Positions 61,901 through 64,000 of a stretch of DNA of 64,000 bases are shown one piece after another (within the stretch, counting starts at the first letter, position 1; each line of letters opens with the position of its first letter). A program made the translations under genes and the position numbers. The notes under the pieces were generated by a model that saw only the letters and a program-made list of their open reading frames with translations, was not told the DNA's origin and did not search any database. The DNA lies in contig VZRZ01004219.1 in assembly GCA_013398175.1 (NCBI GenBank), positions 280,307 through 344,306 on the forward strand, read 5' to 3'. The DNA is from Climacteris rufus (Eukaryota; Chordata; Aves; Passeriformes; Climacteridae).

Positions 61901-64000
61901 CTGGCTTTGTGACAAAACTTGAAAATTTGGAACAGGGATTTATGCTTTCCTAAATTCAATTTGAAGGTATTATTTCAGTTTGCTAGAGGGTGTAAGAGAA
62001 AATTTGAAATGGAAAGTGCCTTTAAATGGACATTCCTGCAAACTAAATGCTTTCCACCTCATTTCTGTAGAAATGTTGGAAAATATATTTCGATCAGGAC
62101 TTGTATTAGTATGGCAAGCTTGAGTAAAAAGGTTAGATTTTAGAATTTAAAACTTCAGAACATCAAGGATGATTTGAGAAAACTCTTATGACTGCGTAAT
62201 GAAGGCAGAACTTTATTAAAAACACAGCCTGGAAGAATACTCCAGCGTGGCAGAGCTGTTATTGCTGTTACTGTCAGCAGCAGCACTGAACACCTGGTAG
62301 GGCATCAGGGAGAGTGGGGCAGGAAGAGTCAAGGGCAGATGTGCCTCTGAGCTGAGGGTGGTCCTTGGCTGGAACTGCTTGGGATGTGCATTCCCATGAG
62401 AGTGCACTGAGATCATTTGTGCCATGTGGCAACTTCACATATATATGCGTGATAATAACCCCCAACTCATGGAATCAGCTGAGCTTTTGGGGGGATTTTT
62501 GTTGTTGTTGTGGTATTTGTCTGTTTGTTCTAAACCAGATCTCTTATGTAAGAGCGTTTGCAGTGATTTGTCTCAGCTTACTGAAACTATTTATTTTTGC
62601 CTTCTTAAACAAGCCTGTACCTAACAAGCTTAGAGAAATGAATTTGTGCATTGCTGTTTTACTGGTAACACATCACAGCACTTCCCTGTATGACATGGGA
62701 CATGTTCAGTTTTTCCCAGACAATATCAGTCTGTCATTCTTGGAGAGGATACTGTGTGTATAATCCATCCAGAGACGGCTTTTCCAGTTTCCGAAGTTTA
62801 TTGCTAATGAGGATGCACATAGGATGTAATCACTGGCAGGAGCCTCTGCTTCGGGGTACAGTGAGGCCAGCAGACAAGTAAGCAGCCAATTTTATCTGGC
62901 TGTTTGCTCTCCCTTTTATCAGAACTGTTTGGCTGGGGTTCAGGGGTGTTAGAGTGAGCTGCAGAGGCTTTGGCTTGTAGATTTGAGTGACAAGGTGTGA
63001 GAGGACATGAGATAAAGACATGAGAGAAGCAAATATCTCTGTGTTGAGAGAGGCAGCTTCACATTTCACTGCAAAAGCTGAAGCTTGATTCTGTTTTTTT
63101 TAAAATCACTAAAAGCTACTGGCTGAGCTTTGCTAAAGAGATATAGGAAGGCATCATTACAGTAGGGCTGGTCAAAACTAGAATCTATTTGTTAGAAACC
63201 CTTTAACCTCATTAATTTCTATATGCCTTGCTGCCAGTGTGACCTAGCCTCAGCAGGCTGCAGCCACAGATAAAATAGAAAAGGAAAATCACCATGTTTT
63301 CACATAGCAGTAGTTATTTATGGCAGGTGCAGGAAGTTTCCAGTGGGTTGCAGTGGATTTTCGGAGACAAAAGGGAAGAACTATTTAGCAGCCAGGGCAT
63401 TGCAACAATTCCAGACTATTAACAGCCTGCTTTACTGGATTAAATATTAGTTATCTGCCACTTACAGTGAAGTCCTTGACAGCATGTGACACAGAGCACG
63501 CTTAGCCCCAAAGAAGAGTCAGGCTGTGACGTGTGTTAGATGAATTTTCCTTGCACTGCTTACATTGGAGCTGGGCATCGCTGCCGGCTCTGCGCAAGTG
63601 ACAGAAGATTACAGCATGCAATCTGTGGCAGGCAGTGGGACATGTGGTGGTGGCTGGAGATAAGTAAGCTAGAGGATGAGTTGTGTGCATGAGATGGGGC
63701 ACAGAGCCACACTGACAAGAGCTGTACAGCTCTGGAGACGTTGCAGCCACAGTGAGGTCGAGTGCCCATGCCCACCATGCCATCACACGGAGTTGGGATG
63801 GAAGAGGACATGTGGTCACTTGTTGGATTTTGATGGTAGATGAAAGCCAACCAACAGTCATTGTCAGCCAAATGGCAATCCTGTATTACTCATTGAAGAC
63901 GAGTTTATTATGCCTTCTATTAATTAACCCTTTCCAGATTATATCAGGGCTCCTGTTTGCTTCTGTTCTCTGGCCTGAAGTGGGCAACTGGTAAGAGGAA

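Larger units (their letters stand above)
54020..64000 (+). other. NUAK1: NUAK1 intron 2, 5' portion
   Basis: The stretch starts with donor GTTAGT directly after exon 2 and runs off the window. No further NUAK1 exon is found; I looked for the next conserved block (VFENKDKIVIIMEYASKGEL) and saw nothing resembling it. The stretch holds one pyrimidine tetranucleotide repeat, a small GC-rich patch at about 57725-57830, and long AT-rich stretches, notably 58080-58980. No other gene is recognised on either strand. Confidence 0.9.

Overview
This is vertebrate nuclear DNA, most likely from a bird. It holds parts of two protein-coding genes on the + strand in the order CKAP4 then NUAK1, neighbours that also lie together in mammals. 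Introns are long with GT/AG borders, CpG islands are present, and there are no operons, ribosome-binding sites or bacterial-style genes. The bird assignment is an inference. It rests on the short intergenic distance (about 25 kb from the CKAP4 stop to the NUAK1 start), the near absence of recognisable interspersed repeats, and an assembly gap in a very GC-rich first exon. Another sauropsid cannot be excluded.

Layout. Positions 1-4323 are read as the 3' part of CKAP4 intron 1, beginning in CpG-rich sequence that probably flanks an exon 1 lying before the window. Positions 4324-5646 are the last CKAP4 coding exon, which encodes most of the luminal coiled coil of this ER membrane protein. Its 3' UTR probably ends just after the AATAAA at 7366. 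Positions 7400-30100 are intergenic. They contain an isolated CpG island with a CCGT microsatellite (about 8940-9290), a 45-bp segment with strong splice-like borders (15326-15370), several short tandem repeats, and a nearly perfect three-copy 73-bp minisatellite (24800-25018).

From about 30340 the sequence becomes the GC-rich promoter and 5' region of NUAK1, interrupted by 157 undetermined bases (30625-30781). NUAK1 coding exon 1 (30830-31009) supplies the N-terminal tail and the glycine-rich ATP loop. After a 22.9-kb intron, exon 2 (53899-54019) supplies the catalytic lysine and the alpha-C helix glutamate. The rest of the window is NUAK1 intron 2; later kinase exons are not present.

The two genes are independent neighbours: a membrane scaffold linking ER sheets and microtubules, and an AMPK-related serine/threonine kinase. 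Nothing in the sequence suggests co-transcription. I found no convincing tRNA, snoRNA, CRISPR array, retroviral gene or intact transposon. Most of the remaining DNA is ordinary intron or intergenic sequence, and I see no novel multi-gene system. The points most worth checking are the 45-bp exon-like segment, the isolated CpG island, the minisatellite and the unresolved NUAK1 5' end.
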